Below are positions 8,665 through 17,729 of a stretch of DNA of 40,187 nucleotides, in pieces (position 1 is the stretch's first letter; every line of letters starts with the position of its first letter). The notes beneath the pieces are model-generated. The model ran no database searches and had not been told where the DNA came from. It was given only the letters and a program-made list of their open reading frames with translations. Position numbers and translations under genes: made by a program. Origin of the DNA: CAYQOX01 sp964419335. Lineage in GTDB: Bacteria > Hinthialibacterota > Hinthialibacteria > Hinthialibacterales > Hinthialibacteraceae. Location: NCBI GenBank assembly GCA_964419335.1, contig CAYQOX010000041.1:1-40187 (forward strand), given 5' to 3'.

Positions 8665-8703
8665 ATGACTCATGGGATCTCTTTCTGACAGGAGATTGAT
8701 AGT

Positions 8704-9579
8704 ATGCCGTCTCTTAAACAACTGCGCAGGCGAATCCGTACGGTAGAAAACACGAAATTGATCACTCGTGCTATGCGTTCTGTTGCCGCTTCCAAAATGC
8801 GGCGAACCCAGGATCAACAAACCAAAACGAAACCCTATACCGACCATCTTCAAGCCTTGATTGCTCGGGTAGTCAGTAGTGTAGGCAGCTATGGACAGCC
8901 TTTAATGGAAATGCGCGAACGGCAAAAAAGTCTTTTGGTGATTTTTTCCTCGGATCGTGGTTTATGCGGCGCATTCAATGCAACCATAAACCGTTTCGCC
9001 CAGGAAACCATCCAGTCACTCCCAGAAGCGCCTGATTTATATATTATAGGCCGTCGAGCCAATTCGTTCTTTAACAAGCGAGGATACTCGATCGTTCAAA
9101 GCTACAATGATTTTCGAGGAAACATCGATGTTCCCCGTATATTGAACATCGGTAAGGATCTCCAACAGCGCTTTCTCAACAAAGAATATGATAAAATTGA
9201 ATTGGTATATAACCGGGCGATCACTGCAATGAACTACCGTCCCGAACGAGAAACATTATTACCCCTGGATGAAGAAACCCTTTTTGAATCCTTGGGAGAA
9301 GATGGGGATCGCACGCCTCTTGATTACATCTTCGAACCAGATGCACAAACAGTCTTGAAGCAATTATTGCCAAAATATCTGGATACGAAAATCTTATTCA
9401 CTTTTATCGATACCTTTGCAGCCGAACATCAAGCGCGCATGATAGCCATGACCACGGCCAACAACAATTGCGAAGAATTGATGGAAACGCTGACGTTACA
9501 GATGAACAAGGCGCGACAAAATTCCATCACCAATGAATTGCTGGATATCGTTGGCGGTGCTGAAGCGCTTCGAGGCTAA
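8704..9579 (+). CDS. atpG: ATP synthase F1 subunit gamma
   Basis: A 291-residue central rotor shaft. The N-terminal helix has LRRRIRTVENTKLITRAMRSVA, conserved here as KLITRAMRSVAASKM. The C-terminal helix ends TLQMNKARQNSITNELLDI before VGGAEAL, and together these form the coiled coil inside the alpha-beta ring. The middle domain begins with SSDRGLCGAFN. Start ATG at 8704 has CAGGAG 7-8 nt upstream. The length is usual (286-295) and no chloroplast-type regulatory insert is seen. Confidence 0.97.
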   Translation: MPSLKQLRRRIRTVENTKLITRAMRSVAASKMRRTQDQQTKTKPYTDHLQALIARVVSSVGSYGQPLMEMRERQKSLLVIFSSDRGLCGAFNATINRFAQETIQSLPEAPDLYIIGRRANSFFNKRGYSIVQSYNDFRGNIDVPRILNIGKDLQQRFLNKEYDKIELVYNRAITAMNYRPERETLLPLDEETLFESLGEDGDRTPLDYIFEPDAQTVLKQLLPKYLDTKILFTFIDTFAAEHQARMIAMTTANNNCEELMETLTLQMNKARQNSITNELLDIVGGAEALRG

Positions 9580-9646
9580 CCTAAAGGTAATTCTTTTTCA
9601 CAATAACGAAAGTCTAAATTTTGATACCATAAAACGAGGTTGTAGA

Positions 9647-11053
9647 ATGACGAACATAGGCTACGTTCGACAAATTATTGGGCCAACCGTGGATCTCGAA
9701 TTTGATTCAGACCATCTGCCCAATATCCTCAATGCCATTATTATCGAAGATCAAGAACGCGATATTCACCTTACGGTGGAAGCCGCTCAGCATATCGGCA
9801 GCAATTTGGTGCGCTGTATCGCCATGGGCTCTACCGATGGGCTGATCCGCGGTATGGAAGCCCGTGACACCGGAGGACCGATTACCGTACCTGTGGGTGA
9901 ACAATGTTTAGGACGGATGTTCAACTTACTTGGGAATCCCATCGATCAAAAAGGTGAAGTGGAACAAATAGAACAGCGCTACCCCATTCACCGCCCAGCA
10001 CCTGCTTTGGTAGATCAAGTCCCGGTCGCCGAGCAATTTGAAACAGGAATCAAGGTCATCGATCTTCTCGCTCCCTACGCACGTGGGGGTAAGGTTGGAC
10101 TCTTTGGCGGTGCGGGTGTAGGAAAAACCGTGGTCATTATGGAACTGATCCGTAACATCGCTTCGGAACACGGCGGTGTGTCTGTCTTCGGTGGTGTGGG
10201 AGAACGTACCCGTGAAGGGAATGACCTATGGTTAGAGATGAATGAATCCGGGGTAATCGACCGTACCGCACTGGTCTTCGGGCAGATGAACGAACCCCCG
10301 GGCGCACGTCAGCGAGTTGCTCTTTCCGCCTTAACCATGGCAGAATATTTCCGTGATGACCGTGGGCAAGACGTGCTTCTCTTTATTGACAACATCTTCC
10401 GATTCACCCAGGCCGGTTCAGAGGTCTCGGCCTTGCTGGGACGAATGCCCTCCGCGGTGGGCTATCAGCCCACTTTGGCCACTGAAATGGGCGCCTTGCA
10501 GGAACGAATCACCTCGACCACCAAAGGCTCTATCACCTCCGTACAGGCGATTTACGTTCCCGCCGATGACTTGACCGACCCGGCCCCAGCAACCACATTT
10601 TCCCACTTGGACGCAACCACCGTTCTTTCGCGTCCTATTGCCGAATTGGGAATCTATCCCGCGGTCGATCCGCTCGATTCAACCTCGCGGATCATGGATC
10701 CACGGATTCTAGGGAAGGATCACTATAACACCGCGCGTAATGTGCAAGAGATTCTTCAGCGCTACAAAGACTTGCAGGACATCATCGCCATCCTCGGTAT
10801 GGATGAACTTAGCGATGATGATAAAATAACAGTACAACGCGCTCGTAAAATTCAACGCTTTCTCTCCCAACCCTTCTTTGTGGCGGAACAATTCACCGGG
10901 CGCGAAGGACGTTATGTGAAAGTGGCAGATACCATTGAAGGCTTTAAACGTATCGCTTCGGGTGAACTTGACGATCTCCCAGAACAAGCCTTTTATATGT
11001 GCGGCGGTATCGAAGAAGCGATTGATAATGCGAAACAAATGGCAGAAGCGTAA
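9647..11053 (+). CDS. atpD: ATP synthase F1 subunit beta
   Basis: A 468-residue catalytic subunit that makes ATP. Visible elements are Walker A GGAGVGKT (154-161), the catalytic Glu in GERTREGND (E186), Walker B LLFIDNIFRF (~244-253), the adenine-site region near 340, and a DELSEED-loop variant DELSDDD (386-392) that touches gamma and epsilon. I chose ATG at 9647. The frame is open back to 9533, but that part overlaps atpG and does not match the family. The order gamma-beta-epsilon with the other subunits upstream makes this a complete single atp operon. Confidence 0.98.
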   Translation: MTNIGYVRQIIGPTVDLEFDSDHLPNILNAIIIEDQERDIHLTVEAAQHIGSNLVRCIAMGSTDGLIRGMEARDTGGPITVPVGEQCLGRMFNLLGNPIDQKGEVEQIEQRYPIHRPAPALVDQVPVAEQFETGIKVIDLLAPYARGGKVGLFGGAGVGKTVVIMELIRNIASEHGGVSVFGGVGERTREGNDLWLEMNESGVIDRTALVFGQMNEPPGARQRVALSALTMAEYFRDDRGQDVLLFIDNIFRFTQAGSEVSALLGRMPSAVGYQPTLATEMGALQERITSTTKGSITSVQAIYVPADDLTDPAPATTFSHLDATTVLSRPIAELGIYPAVDPLDSTSRIMDPRILGKDHYNTARNVQEILQRYKDLQDIIAILGMDELSDDDKITVQRARKIQRFLSQPFFVAEQFTGREGRYVKVADTIEGFKRIASGELDDLPEQAFYMCGGIEEAIDNAKQMAEA

Positions 11054-11063
11054 AGGATAAATT

Positions 11064-11321
11064 ATGGCTGCTCTCTATCCCTTTCGTATCGTTACGCATG
11101 AAGAAGTGGCTTTTGAGGGTGAAATTGAATCCTTGATCGCTCCCGGAGAAATGGGCTATCTAGGTATTCTCGCCTATCACGCCCCGCTTCTCACTTCTTT
11201 AAAAGAAGGAAACGTCATCATTACCGATGATCAAGAAAATAAACGAGAATTTCATGTGGAGGGGGGCATCCTCGAAGTGGCTCATGGAGAGGTAACCATC
11301 CTTGCTGATAAAATCTCATAA
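11064..11321 (+). CDS. atpC: ATP synthase F1 subunit epsilon, N-terminal domain only
   Basis: An 85-residue protein that consists of the epsilon beta-sandwich alone: it begins FRIVTHEEVAFEGEIESL, has the APGEMG/LGILAYHAPL region and ends EVTILADKIS. Most bacterial epsilons are 130-140 residues because of a C-terminal helical hairpin that can block ATP hydrolysis and bind ATP. That part is missing, and the stop is followed within 25 nt by a terminator, so a frameshifted remnant is not apparent. Coupling and rotor attachment should remain, but epsilon-type autoinhibition should not. It starts at ATG 11064, 10 nt after atpD. Confidence 0.93.
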   Translation: MAALYPFRIVTHEEVAFEGEIESLIAPGEMGYLGILAYHAPLLTSLKEGNVIITDDQENKREFHVEGGILEVAHGEVTILADKIS

Positions 11322-11343
11322 TGTTTCTATCATGATGAAAGTC

Positions 11344-11371
11344 AAAGCGGTTCGGATGAGCCGCTTTTTTT
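11344..11371 (+). terminator. Rho-independent terminator of the atp operon
   Basis: AAAGCGGTTC (11344-11353), loop GGAT, GAGCCGCTTT (11358-11367) form a 10-bp stem with one G-T pair. The T-run continues to 11371. It lies 23 nt after the atpC stop. Confidence 0.9.
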
Positions 11372-11477
11372 ATGGAATCAATCTATCAAACCATTTATGA
11401 GCTAAAAGAAGCAAAAAATAAATGATTAGTTCGATCGAAATCATCGTTTTATAGTTATGGGGTTTTAGATGAAATTG

Positions 11478-11486
11478 TGTTAAAAT
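11478..11486 (+). promoter_or_regulatory. Possible extended -10 promoter for icd
   Basis: TGtTAAAAT (11478-11486) matches an extended -10 element and lies between the atp terminator and the icd start, where a new promoter is required. No good -35 box is seen 17 nt upstream. This is tentative. The predicted leader would be ~52 nt. Confidence 0.3.
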
Positions 11487-11544
11487 AAAAAATCTTTCAA
11501 GGCAAATAAATAAAAAACATACAGGGAGAGGTGGAGACAAAATT

Positions 11545-12786
11545 ATGTATGACAAAATCACAGTGCCTTCAGACGGTCAAAAAATTGGGTGGGAGAATGG
11601 TGAAATTCAAGTCCCCGATAATCCTATCATTCCTTTCGTTGAAGGGGATGGCATCGGAACAGACATCACCCCCGCGATGAAAAAAGTCGTTGATGCAGCA
11701 GTCAATAAAGCCTTCAACGGAAAAAAACGCATTGTATGGATGGAAGTCTACGCGGGCGAGAAAGCCAATGAGCGTTATGGTGAATATTTACCCAAAGAAA
11801 CCCTGGATGCGTTTGTTGATTTTTCCGTTTCGATTAAAGGTCCCTTGACCACGCCCGTGGGAGGTGGATTTCGGTCGTTGAATGTGAGCATCCGACAGTT
11901 GCTTGATTTGTACGCTTGTGTACGGCCGGTTCGGTATTATGAGGGAGTTCCCAGCCCGGTAAAAAGACCGCATGATTTAAAAGTGGTGGTCTTCCGTGAA
12001 AATTCTGAGGATGTTTATGCGGGCATTGAATGGAAAGAAGGGACCCCGGAATGTAAGAAAGTGATCGATTTTCTTAATAATGAAATGGGACACAAGATCC
12101 GGGAAGATTCCGGCATTGGCATTAAACCAATTAGCATTCATGGAACGAAGCGGCTTGTACGACGGGCGATTCAATTCGCTATCTCGCGCAATCTGCCTTC
12201 TGTCACCCTGGTGCATAAAGGCAATATCATGAAATTCACCGAAGGGGCTTTTCGTGATTGGGGTTATGAGCTGGCGCGAGAAGAATTCCCCAACAAAACC
12301 ATCACAGAAGATGAGGTCTGGGAAAAACACGACGGCAAGGTCCCTGAAGGGAAAATTTTGATCAAAGACCGAATCGCGGATTCGATCTTTCAGCAGGTGC
12401 TGTTGCGCCCCAAGGAATACAGTGTGATGGCCATGCCCAACTTGAATGGAGATTACCTTTCCGACGCATGCGCAGCACAAGTTGGTGGATTAGGAATGGC
12501 TCCTGGGGCGAATATCGGTGACCAGGTGGCGGTTTTCGAAGCGACGCACGGAACCGCTCCAAAATACGCGGGACAGGATAAAGTCAACCCGGGTTCCTTA
12601 ATGCTTTCCGCCGTGATGATGCTGGAACATTTAGGTTGGTTTGAAGCCTCGCAAATGATTGAGCGCGGTATTGAAGGCTCTATTCGCGCCAAAAAAGTAA
12701 CTTACGATCTCGAACGACAGATGGAAGGTGCGACCTTGTTGAAATGCTCCGAATATGCCGATTCCATCGTTGAACATATGAAGTAG
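11545..12786 (+). CDS. icd: Isocitrate dehydrogenase, NADP-dependent
   Basis: A 413-residue TCA-cycle enzyme converting isocitrate to 2-oxoglutarate and CO2 with NADP+. It follows E. coli Icd almost throughout: PFVEGDGIGTDITPAMKK at the N-terminus, KGPLTTPVGGGFRSLNVSIR containing the substrate-binding Ser that AceK phosphorylates in enterics, HKGNIMKFTEGAF, and the metal-site NLNGDYLSD. HGTAPKYAGQDKVNPGS carries the Lys-Tyr that select the NADP 2'-phosphate. Start ATG 11545 has GGTGGAG upstream. It is a single-gene transcript between two terminators. The length is usual (416 in E. coli). Confidence 0.97.
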   Translation: MYDKITVPSDGQKIGWENGEIQVPDNPIIPFVEGDGIGTDITPAMKKVVDAAVNKAFNGKKRIVWMEVYAGEKANERYGEYLPKETLDAFVDFSVSIKGPLTTPVGGGFRSLNVSIRQLLDLYACVRPVRYYEGVPSPVKRPHDLKVVVFRENSEDVYAGIEWKEGTPECKKVIDFLNNEMGHKIREDSGIGIKPISIHGTKRLVRRAIQFAISRNLPSVTLVHKGNIMKFTEGAFRDWGYELAREEFPNKTITEDEVWEKHDGKVPEGKILIKDRIADSIFQQVLLRPKEYSVMAMPNLNGDYLSDACAAQVGGLGMAPGANIGDQVAVFEATHGTAPKYAGQDKVNPGSLMLSAVMMLEHLGWFEASQMIERGIEGSIRAKKVTYDLERQMEGATLLKCSEYADSIVEHMK

Positions 12787-12810
12787 AAGGAATTGTAATC
12801 TCTGCAAACG

Positions 12811-12847
12811 AAGAGGGGATACGAACTTTCTCGTATCCTCTTTTTTT
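12811..12847 (+). terminator. Rho-independent terminator of icd
   Basis: GGATACGA (12817-12824), loop ACTTTC, TCGTATCC (12831-12838), then TC and T7 (12841-12847). Upstream AAGA can add pairs with the T side after a GG bulge. It abuts the stop codon of the leftward gene, keeping the two convergent transcripts apart. Confidence 0.85.
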
Positions 12848-13703
12848 AGGGTAGTGAGTCGAGTTGGAAAACGGATCCCGCAGGGATGGTGAAGCACTGT
12901 CCGGGAAATTTAGTCCAAAAATCGACCAACGCGTTGATGCCGGTACAATGACCAATGCCAATACGTTGCACCCGATATTCACGAAACGCTTCCAATGTCT
13001 TCCGGCGACGTTCTTCTTCGGCATGGAGTAAATGAAAACCACCCATGACGCAATAGAAGGTTTTGTTCCCAGCCAGTTGTGATACATAGCGCATGGTATT
13101 GACTATTCCAGCGTGACAACACCCCGTAATCAACACCAAGCCTTTTGGAGTTTCAAAAAAAATAGATAAATCATCCAACAGAGGATCGACTTTCTCTCCC
13201 TGCTCATCGAGATAAAAGGCACCGCCTGTATCTTCGAAATCAGTTTCCCGTGGAATTTCGCCAGTTACATAAATACCACGACGTGCAATTTCACATGGAG
13301 TAATGGTATAATAAAAATTTCGCACCGTCTGATCCACAAGTGAGGTCGTGATTTCGGAAGGGATTCCAACATAACGATGTTTAATTTTATTTTTTCGAGA
13401 ATATTTGGGCTGAAAAGCGTGAGGATGGATGTATAAATCCTTTTCTGGAATGGTTTTCAGTGCAGTTTCTAATCCCCCTGTATGATCATAGTGTCCATGA
13501 CTGATCACAATCGATTTTACATGATCAAGATCCAAGTTCATTTGCTGAGCATTATGAAAAAGAATATCGCTTTGGCCAGTATCAAAAAGAATTGTATAAT
13601 CGGAGGTACGAATCAGAAACGAAATCCCGTGCTCGCCTATAATACCAGAAGTTCCGACCGTATTTTCCACCAAGATATAAATACATGCATCACGTACAGC
13701 CAT
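12846..13703 (-). CDS. Metallo-beta-lactamase fold hydrolase (COG1237-like)
   Basis: A 285-residue probable cytosolic protein with the MBL metal motif H69-x-H71-x-D73-H74 (SHGHYDHTGGL), a further metal His in TGCCHAGIVNT, and a C-terminal GIGHCTG. The GCCHAG signature and the early VENTVGTSGIIGEHG block match proteins annotated as 7,8-dihydropterin-6-yl-methyl-4-(beta-D-ribofuranosyl)aminobenzene-phosphate synthase-like. In bacteria their true substrate is mostly unknown. The start is ATG at 13703 with a GGGGGT site. An open extension to 13745 lacks a ribosome site and adds no conserved sequence. It is transcribed alone, leftward. Confidence 0.85.
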   Translation of the reverse strand: MAVRDACIYILVENTVGTSGIIGEHGISFLIRTSDYTILFDTGQSDILFHNAQQMNLDLDHVKSIVISHGHYDHTGGLETALKTIPEKDLYIHPHAFQPKYSRKNKIKHRYVGIPSEITTSLVDQTVRNFYYTITPCEIARRGIYVTGEIPRETDFEDTGGAFYLDEQGEKVDPLLDDLSIFFETPKGLVLITGCCHAGIVNTMRYVSQLAGNKTFYCVMGGFHLLHAEEERRRKTLEAFREYRVQRIGIGHCTGINALVDFWTKFPGQCFTIPAGSVFQLDSLP

Positions 13704-13800
13704 GAAGTACCCCCTTGAAACCCAAACGGATGAGTCTTGATCCAATACTTGGATTTAATACAGGGTACCAATGCAAAAGGATTTTTACAATCGCTTCGTG

Positions 13801-13826
13801 AAAAGGGCGCCGTTCGCAGCGCCCTT
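13801..13826 (-). terminator. Terminator of the sigma/anti-sigma/exported-protein operon
   Basis: On the minus strand AAGGGCGC, an 8-nt loop and GCGCCCTT (13803-13826) form an 8-bp GC-rich stem followed by TTTTC. It lies about 30 nt after the stop of the 1007-residue protein and separates it from the MBL gene. The T-run is short. Confidence 0.65.
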
Positions 13827-13857
13827 GCACTCCGCTCCATAATAATCATAGAGTCAT

Positions 13858-16800
13858 TTATTGAGAGGGTTTCTCTAAATCCAAAAGAGGCAGATGCACG
13901 AATGATTCTTGTACCCCCTCTCTCGTTAACATCCATTCGCGTTCCTTCCCATCTTGTTTCATGGTTACGATCAGATTAATAGGCACAGGCTCAGTCCAAC
14001 TCTCATTTTCAGGATAATCCTGTATCATCTCATTCAAGGGAATCGCCATTTCCACACTCCATCGATCTTCATCATGATCCAGTGCAAACAGCCATTCTCC
14101 TTCCATTACTTCTTTTTCCTTCAGTTCGCTATTCTCTTTCTCTAGCGTTAATCCCCATGGATCCAGAGAGAAATGCTGAATGTTTTGTTCAACCTCCTCA
14201 TGTTCGAAGATTGAATCAAGTTGGTTAGTAAACATCTTCGCATGAACATAATCGCGATTGGGTAAGACAAGACATTTGATTTCCATTTCCGAGTCTTTCT
14301 CCCCCATTTTCCCTTGCATGGCAATGATTAACTTATTCTGATCATGGAGAAAAGTGGCATAAATATTATGTTGTTCATCCGAAAAGAGCGGGTATAAAGG
14401 AACAGGCTCAAAGGCATTTTCCCAAACCTTGCCAAGAGGAACCCCATCCACTTTGGGAGCAACATCTACATGCGCAACACGGATACAATTTTCAGGAACT
14501 TGATACTGGAGTAACAGGCCTTCTTGTTTCGCCACTTTCGCCGCTTGGGTATCGGGGAAATGTTCCGTAATATGTTTGAATAATTCCAATGCCTGTTGAA
14601 TGTCACCAGCATCACGTTTCCCGAAGGCGATACCTAACAAGGCGGCTTTTTCATCGACACGCTGAGTTTGAGAAGCGATAGATTCTACCGCGGTGAGGAT
14701 TTGCTCCAACGAAGTGTCCTCCCGCAGCATCTCCCGCTTGATCACCAAAGCGGTATCGGGCATATGCTCGAGAGCGCGATTGTATACGTCGATCGCGGCT
14801 TCCACCCCTTCCGCATCTTCCTGAATACGGGCCAGCTCACGGAGATACTTTTCATTCTTGGGATAAAACTCACTCAAAGTTTTATAAAACCGTATGGCCC
14901 GTTCCTGGTCACCGATGGTACGAAAATACGAGGCGGCTTCTTCAATGGCATCTCTAGCTCCGAGGGATATTTTGTAACGAAAGACAGAATCGGCCGAAGG
15001 AGCAACTCGTAAATCGTTTAAGTATTGATGTTTTTGTAACACAATTTCATCCGAATTTAGGACCCGGTGTTTTACTGTGCCTTTGATGACCAATAAGGTG
15101 GAAAGAAAGTAGGCGACCCGATCCATGATCATGACGGGCACAATTTTTTCTCTATCATCACCCGAGGTTAAATTTTGGAGAGAGGCTACACGCCGCGCCC
15201 CTTCACGAAAGGCATAAAACTCAGATTCGTTATCCTGAAAAGCAACCATGTTCGCCGGTTTAAGGAAATATTCACGCAGATGTTTATAATAACGGTTACG
15301 ACTCAGCCCCCCACGACGTCCTGCTTCCACGTCCAGCATCTCACGCAGCATCGACGCATTGGTCGTTAGGATAAATACTCCATCATCGATACACCAACTG
15401 GGCGTATAAGGAAGTACCGGAATTTTTAGTTGATACGTGGTTAGCTGACGTTTCTGATAGGTTTCTTGATGAACGCTGATCAAGTCGCCGGATTGTTTTT
15501 TGATGAGATCGCTGATTTTTTGCATACCCGCACGGGCTTTTTCCACATTCGTAACTTTGATTAAAAAAGCACTGCGGGCGACAGGAATGACGGATTCTAG
15601 ATCCATTACAGGACGCAAGAAACACCATTCATGCCCCATCCATGATAGGAGATCTTCTTCCAAAGAAAGACCGTATTCCTCTTCCCATTGATCCATGGTC
15701 TTTTTGACTTCATTTTCTACTTGAGGAAGATTCTCCAAGTGGGATTGCGCGATACTCCATAGATCGTTGGGACCAAACACATTCCCAAAATTGACGGTTC
15801 CCGTTCGCCGTAACATATAATCTTCAAAGGGAAAAACAATTTTATCCCGCTGAAGAATTCGATCCCACACGGTGGTCTCCTCTGCAGAATCGACTTGGAT
15901 ATAGGTTTGTACATGTTTGTAATTTTCATCAAGATAGCGTGCACTTACGACAAAAGCAGGAATCCGTGCCGCAAAGGTTAGAAATGAATCCACCGTATTA
16001 ATCATGGGAGAGGCGTGTTGTAGGTTGTTAGAAAGCTCTTTATGAAGATGCTCGGTGAAGGGATTGGAAAGTACTTCTTCCTCTGCCTCGTTGGAATCTT
16101 CTTCAGGTTGGTCGCTTTCTTCTTCCTCTTCTTCGTGCTGAATCGTTTCTTTTAGACCATTGACAATGCCTTTGAGATCCTGGGTAATTTGCCCGGGATT
16201 GGCATACAGGGTCCAATGGCGGGGTGTGGGAAGCTGAGAGATTACCGATTGATAGGTTTCATTGTCTGCCAAGCTTTCTTCCCGATATTCGATCGAATCG
16301 AGTGTCTTCATAAGGGAAGGTTTACTGGTTGAAATAAAAAGTGTGTTCTCCTCATAGGCAAAAGCCAACCCCAGACCGGGAATCCGCCCCGGTCCAAAGA
16401 GATAACCTACAAGAGAACCACGATACTCCTCTTCTTCGAATCTTAAAATATCGATACTCGGGGTAATCTGCTGGGCAAAATTTTTAAGGATCTCATAACC
16501 CTCGCGCGGTTCATCCAAGCGGGTCATATACATCAGCGAAGGAATTTTGAATTCTTGGATATCAAAATTCGAGACCGCCAAGGCCCATTGTTTTCCTACG
16601 AGTGCATTGGATACATCCTCGACGCCTAACGGCTCATTGATAGCGTTCCATTCATTCTTGATAATCCGCCATTCAAGAAAATCATCCAAGGTTTCAAAAA
16701 AATTCACCATGGCTTCTTCATAGACAGGGTAAGAAGGAACATCGCTGTTTTCAGTATCCCATTCCATATACAAGAAAACATGGGGAGAAACCAGCTGATC

Positions 16801-16881
16801 ATAAGATCTTTGACTCTGCCCCCATCCTGGATTGAACGATACAAAAATAAGTAGGCACAAAGGAAATAGTTTACGTTTCAT
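13858..16881 (-). CDS. Large exported DUF3352-like protein with TPRs and a C-terminal beta domain
   Basis: A 1007-residue protein beginning with a signal peptide (MKRKLFPLCLLIFVSF, cleavage probably near GWGQS), so it should act in the periplasm or at the surface. About residues 30-610 resemble DUF3352 proteins: repeated alpha/beta units that report on model-like substrate ranges, with an acidic Glu-run near 255-285. About 650-800 are TPR-like helices (YFRTIGDQERAIRFYKTL; ELFKHITEHFPDTQAA). The last ~190 residues (KVDGVPLGKVWENAF; WSVEMAIPLNEM) look like the CBM9-type beta-sandwich common at the end of secreted proteins. It is third in an operon with an ECF sigma factor and an anti-sigma-like protein. 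ATG 16881 with AGAGGG is preferred over TTG 16899. Function unknown. Confidence 0.75.
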   Translation of the reverse strand: MKRKLFPLCLLIFVSFNPGWGQSQRSYDQLVSPHVFLYMEWDTENSDVPSYPVYEEAMVNFFETLDDFLEWRIIKNEWNAINEPLGVEDVSNALVGKQWALAVSNFDIQEFKIPSLMYMTRLDEPREGYEILKNFAQQITPSIDILRFEEEEYRGSLVGYLFGPGRIPGLGLAFAYEENTLFISTSKPSLMKTLDSIEYREESLADNETYQSVISQLPTPRHWTLYANPGQITQDLKGIVNGLKETIQHEEEEEESDQPEEDSNEAEEEVLSNPFTEHLHKELSNNLQHASPMINTVDSFLTFAARIPAFVVSARYLDENYKHVQTYIQVDSAEETTVWDRILQRDKIVFPFEDYMLRRTGTVNFGNVFGPNDLWSIAQSHLENLPQVENEVKKTMDQWEEEYGLSLEEDLLSWMGHEWCFLRPVMDLESVIPVARSAFLIKVTNVEKARAGMQKISDLIKKQSGDLISVHQETYQKRQLTTYQLKIPVLPYTPSWCIDDGVFILTTNASMLREMLDVEAGRRGGLSRNRYYKHLREYFLKPANMVAFQDNESEFYAFREGARRVASLQNLTSGDDREKIVPVMIMDRVAYFLSTLLVIKGTVKHRVLNSDEIVLQKHQYLNDLRVAPSADSVFRYKISLGARDAIEEAASYFRTIGDQERAIRFYKTLSEFYPKNEKYLRELARIQEDAEGVEAAIDVYNRALEHMPDTALVIKREMLREDTSLEQILTAVESIASQTQRVDEKAALLGIAFGKRDAGDIQQALELFKHITEHFPDTQAAKVAKQEGLLLQYQVPENCIRVAHVDVAPKVDGVPLGKVWENAFEPVPLYPLFSDEQHNIYATFLHDQNKLIIAMQGKMGEKDSEMEIKCLVLPNRDYVHAKMFTNQLDSIFEHEEVEQNIQHFSLDPWGLTLEKENSELKEKEVMEGEWLFALDHDEDRWSVEMAIPLNEMIQDYPENESWTEPVPINLIVTMKQDGKEREWMLTREGVQESFVHLPLLDLEKPSQ

Positions 16882-16989
16882 TATTATTACCCTCTTCAAG
16901 AATTCGCTTTCAATTACTTTACGTAGTTACGAAGCATTATCTTTAGTCCTTTTTCATCTATATTCAAAAACTCTAAACGGGAATACAAA

Positions 16990-17697
16990 TCAGAAGATCG
17001 ACATCAGCGTCATGAGCGAGGCACTTAATCCTAAAGCGAGTAATCTTTTGCCTAGATTCGCGAGCGAGGATAAGGACTCACGATCTTTTATGGCGTTTTC
17101 TTTCGGTGAAGTATGGGCGATTGCGCTTTGGATGACATCCATGGTTAATTCCATATTATTGTCTTTGGGAAGCCTGTTTATACTTTCCTGCAACTGTTTG
17201 GATTGATTCGAAGCGAGTTGGACTCCCTGGTCCCACACCCTGGAAGCGGTGGATTTGATAAAATCAAACTGCTGTTGATCCGCTTGCGAAAGGATCATAT
17301 TTTCCCGCTCGGTTGGCATATCTTGATTAATCTCAGGACGGTTGGAGGAGAAATCCACCTGCAGGCTAATCACCGATACGAGCAAAAATAGCGACAAGGC
17401 AGATACGATAAATGTAGGCGTGAAAAGGAAAGACCAACTCCAGGCTTGACGTCGTTGGGGCATTTCGTATATTTTTTCGTGTACATTTTTTATTGTATCC
17501 TGTAAAAAGTCATCCACTTCCTCTTCGGTATAGGAAGGGCACAATGCGTCATCGATGGTTTCGAACAGTTCCAAAGGAAGGCGGTGGGACGCATCTTCTT
17601 GCAAATACTCTTCGACGCGGCGCTTCGCTTCCCCTTCGAGTAAACCATCGTAATAGAGCGAGAGTTCTTCTAATGTGGGTCGTTTTTTGTTGTTCAT
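16990..17697 (-). CDS. Membrane-anchored anti-sigma factor-like protein
   Basis: A 235-residue protein encoded 32 nt after an ECF sigma gene. Its N-terminal ~50 residues (LEELSLYYDGLLEGEAKRRVEEYLQ) match the helical shape of anti-sigma domains (usually LSAYLDGEL...), but the H-x3-C-x2-C zinc ligands are missing, so it would be a zinc-free ZAS-like domain. A membrane helix spans about 89-112, followed by ~100 polar residues probably in the periplasm. A second hydrophobic segment lies at 218-235. The likely job is to hold the sigma factor until an envelope signal arrives. The 108-nt gap to the next gene has no clear terminator. The role is inferred from context and helix layout. Confidence 0.7.
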   Translation of the reverse strand: MNNKKRPTLEELSLYYDGLLEGEAKRRVEEYLQEDASHRLPLELFETIDDALCPSYTEEEVDDFLQDTIKNVHEKIYEMPQRRQAWSWSFLFTPTFIVSALSLFLLVSVISLQVDFSSNRPEINQDMPTERENMILSQADQQQFDFIKSTASRVWDQGVQLASNQSKQLQESINRLPKDNNMELTMDVIQSAIAHTSPKENAIKDRESLSSLANLGKRLLALGLSASLMTLMSIF

Positions 17698-17729
17698 GAT
17701 CCGGCTCCTTCCATGACCTTGATCATGGA

